Below are positions 62,432 through 64,000 of a stretch of DNA of 64,000 nucleotides, in pieces. This stretch comes from Cyanobacteria bacterium FACHB-471 (GTDB lineage: Bacteria; Cyanobacteriota; Cyanobacteriia; Elainellales; Elainellaceae). The translations under genes were made by a program, and so were the position numbers. The notes under the pieces are model-generated. The model was not told the origin of the DNA, did not search any database, and saw only the letters and a program-made list of their open reading frames with translations. The stretch lies in NCBI GenBank assembly GCA_014695345.1, contig JACJOC010000017.1:234283-298282 (forward strand). The letters are read 5' to 3'. The first letter of the stretch is position 1. Every line of letters begins with the position of its first letter.

Positions 62432-64000
62432 TCAGTTTTCGGGTGATTGACACATTACAGGCGTTTGAGCAGCACTAGTAGGAGTTACTGCAATCAATCT
62501 CACTGTCCCATCTTCAGCGACAATCCACTCCTGTGCTTCTACGATCGCTGCTGCTCCATTAGTTTCTTGATAGGCAGTTTCTTGATGAGGTGAAGCGATT
62601 ACCCCTTCGGGGAACTGCGGAGCAACCGCTGCTTCTCGCTCATCTAACGTAGACCAACCCATGAGTGATTCTTCCCCAAGGAGCGAATCGATCGGAGCAG
62701 TCGGCAATCCTCCTCGTCCGGTCACAACAAACTCACCCGTCTCTCCCCTTCCTCCTACACCAGGACAAGTTTGAGTAATCTGGTCAGACGCATCCACAAC
62801 TGCAACGGGCAGTTCAGTTAAGCCCCGTCTGGGGTCAACGCTAGGGGGGGTGATATCCACCGTTCCCTGCACTCCCAGTTCTGAACTCGCCGTAATGTCG
62901 CTAGTGAGGGGATTGTCTTGCGCCTGAGCTGCAATGCCAAAAAGGCCTTTGGTCGTGATGTTGACCGTGCCGCCCGTGCCTGTGAACGCATTGGCACGAA
63001 TGTCGCTTCGAGCGTTGGGCAGAGCCACAATGAAATCGGCATCGATGTCGATGTTGCCGCCGTTGCCGCCCGCCCGCTCGGTTCCCGCAGTGGTGGTAAT
63101 GAGGCTATTGTTGTTGAGTTGCAATAGCTCGACGTCACGCAGTCTAATGTTGCCGCCATCGTCCGCAACCGTTTCTGCCGTAATGCGCGATCGATTATCC
63201 AACTGTACGCTAGAAGCTGTGATATCAATATCTCCCCCGATGCCGCTGCCCTGAGAGTCTACTGCAATCCTGGCTCGATCCAACACCTGTAACTCTCCAG
63301 TGGTGATTTGAATCCTGCCACCGGGAGCCGAAGAACCTGGTGCAGTGCTGGCATACAAGCCGCTGGCTGCTCCTTGAGGACTGAGGGGTATATCATTTGT
63401 CACACCAGAGAGCGTGATTCGATCAGCAACATCGAGGATGATATTGCCTGCTCGTCCCCGGTTATTGCTTGAGGTATTTACCTGTGCTCCTCCGGTTGCC
63501 TCAAACGTATTGGCAGTGAGGGTAACGCTTCCGCTTGGAGAGCGATTTTGAGTTGAGGAAAAGATGCTGCCGCCGTCGACGAGGAGAACCGAATCTGCCG
63601 TAATGCGAATATCGCCGCCGCGTCCTTGGGCACCTGCCTCTGTAGCGGAGAAGACTGCACTCAGAAACCTCTGAGCTCCTTCGCCTATCGCCCCCTCTAG
63701 GATGACGCGATTGCGAGCATGGATGATGACGTTGCCCGCGTTGCCTTGCCCGAGGGTGGCAGAAATCAGTTGAGCACCATTAGTCAGGGAGAGGGAGCCA
63801 GTGGTGATACGAATATTGCCGCCGTCACCTACAGCAATTCTATTTGCATTGATAGCACCAACGCTGCTGAAGATAGCACTGCTATCTATGCTGACGTTGC
63901 CCCCCAGCAGCGTCAAACTCTCTCCCGCTGGCACTCGTAGCCCAAATTTAGGTATGCCGGATGGGTTGCTTGCGGCTGGAGTACGTGAATTATTGGCGAT
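62432..64000 (-). CDS. Filamentous-haemagglutinin-type surface protein, C-terminal part
   Basis: The frame is open to the window end, and 522 residues are visible. They form a right-handed beta-helix of repeated short motifs (GGNIRITTGSLSLTNGAQLI; GGDIDITASSVQL), the TpsA/haemagglutinin type of two-partner secretion. The C-terminus has a conserved tail VDASDQITQTCPGVGGRGET. The N-terminal haemagglutination domain and signal are beyond the window. Its transporter (TpsB) is probably upstream. It shares an operon with the CHAT gene. Confidence 0.85.
   Translation of the reverse strand: MANNSRTPAASNPSGIPKFGLRVPAGESLTLLGGNVSIDSSAIFSSVGAINANRIAVGDGGNIRITTGSLSLTNGAQLISATLGQGNAGNVIIHARNRVILEGAIGEGAQRFLSAVFSATEAGAQGRGGDIRITADSVLLVDGGSIFSSTQNRSPSGSVTLTANTFEATGGAQVNTSSNNRGRAGNIILDVADRITLSGVTNDIPLSPQGAASGLYASTAPGSSAPGGRIQITTGELQVLDRARIAVDSQGSGIGGDIDITASSVQLDNRSRITAETVADDGGNIRLRDVELLQLNNNSLITTTAGTERAGGNGGNIDIDADFIVALPNARSDIRANAFTGTGGTVNITTKGLFGIAAQAQDNPLTSDITASSELGVQGTVDITPPSVDPRRGLTELPVAVVDASDQITQTCPGVGGRGETGEFVVTGRGGLPTAPIDSLLGEESLMGWSTLDEREAAVAPQFPEGVIASPHQETAYQETNGAAAIVEAQEWIVAEDGTVRLIAVTPTSAAQTPVMCQSPEN

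Noticed and set aside
1..64000. Recurrent GCGATCGC octamers as a regulatory or CRISPR-like signal
   Set aside because: This is the common HIP1 sequence of cyanobacterial genomes, present inside many genes without regular spacing. No CRISPR repeat-spacer array or cas gene was seen.

Overview
The window reads as cyanobacterial chromosome. The HIP1 octamer (GCGATCGC and near matches) recurs throughout, GC content is moderate, and several genes have cyanobacterial hallmarks: a plastid-terminal-oxidase-like alternative oxidase, a two-partner-secretion-type surface protein next to a TPR-CHAT protein, a HetC-like exporter, and IF-3 and LipA of cyanobacterial type. I cannot name the genus; a filamentous, Leptolyngbya-like organism would fit.

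Region 1 (1-22760) is dominated by a surface polysaccharide locus. It has an outer-membrane export protein, a chain-length regulator without a kinase domain, a Wzy/ligase-like protein, a Wzx-like flippase, two tandem hexapeptide acyltransferases, many GT2 and GT4 transferases, a GT39-like membrane transferase and a membrane-anchored GH5 hydrolase. No priming transferase and no tyrosine kinase are visible, so these must lie elsewhere. A large single-pass protein of unknown function (13769-16432) sits inside it on the minus strand.

Region 2 (22860-37436) is mostly housekeeping: comF, infC, a 1011-residue NTT-like/HEAT membrane protein followed by a cNMP-domain protein, DUF427, an ACT-malic enzyme, an SRPBCC protein, lipA and tRNA-Pro(CGG). 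It also holds a parvulin plus ABC exporter with a C39-like domain that has lost its catalytic residues, next to three small proteins.

Region 3 (37512-48631) starts with an internally deleted IS6 copy, a GST, an EamA transporter diverging from a MarR gene, a 246-bp miniature element with 49-bp inverted repeats, a TPR protein and a frameshifted glutamine amidotransferase. It ends in a seven-gene run: globin, MOSC protein, hexameric tyrosine-coordinated heme protein (HTHP), a Rof/YaeO-like Rho-binding antiterminator, a thioredoxin-fold protein, thiol peroxidase and a MarR regulator with a Cys/His cluster. This looks like a nitrosative/peroxide stress operon. It diverges from an XRE-cupin regulator whose apparent operator also overlaps the operon's -35 box. 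The Rof-like gene is the oddest item, because cyanobacteria are generally regarded as lacking Rho.

Region 4 (48803-56894) holds two paralogous AraC regulators, each followed by the same roughly 75-bp non-coding sequence, and then a cupin, an SDR, a secreted protein, a DUF4331 protein, the alternative oxidase and an uncharacterised 165-residue protein. I read it as a candidate AraC-controlled redox-stress locus.

Region 5 (57037-64000) is a transposon graveyard (IstB with one stop, IS256 with three frame breaks, a solo IS6 end), followed by a coiled-coil/winged-helix-like protein and a CHAT plus filamentous-haemagglutinin-type pair that runs off the window end. Small palindromic repeats of the GTAGGGGC type are scattered between genes throughout.
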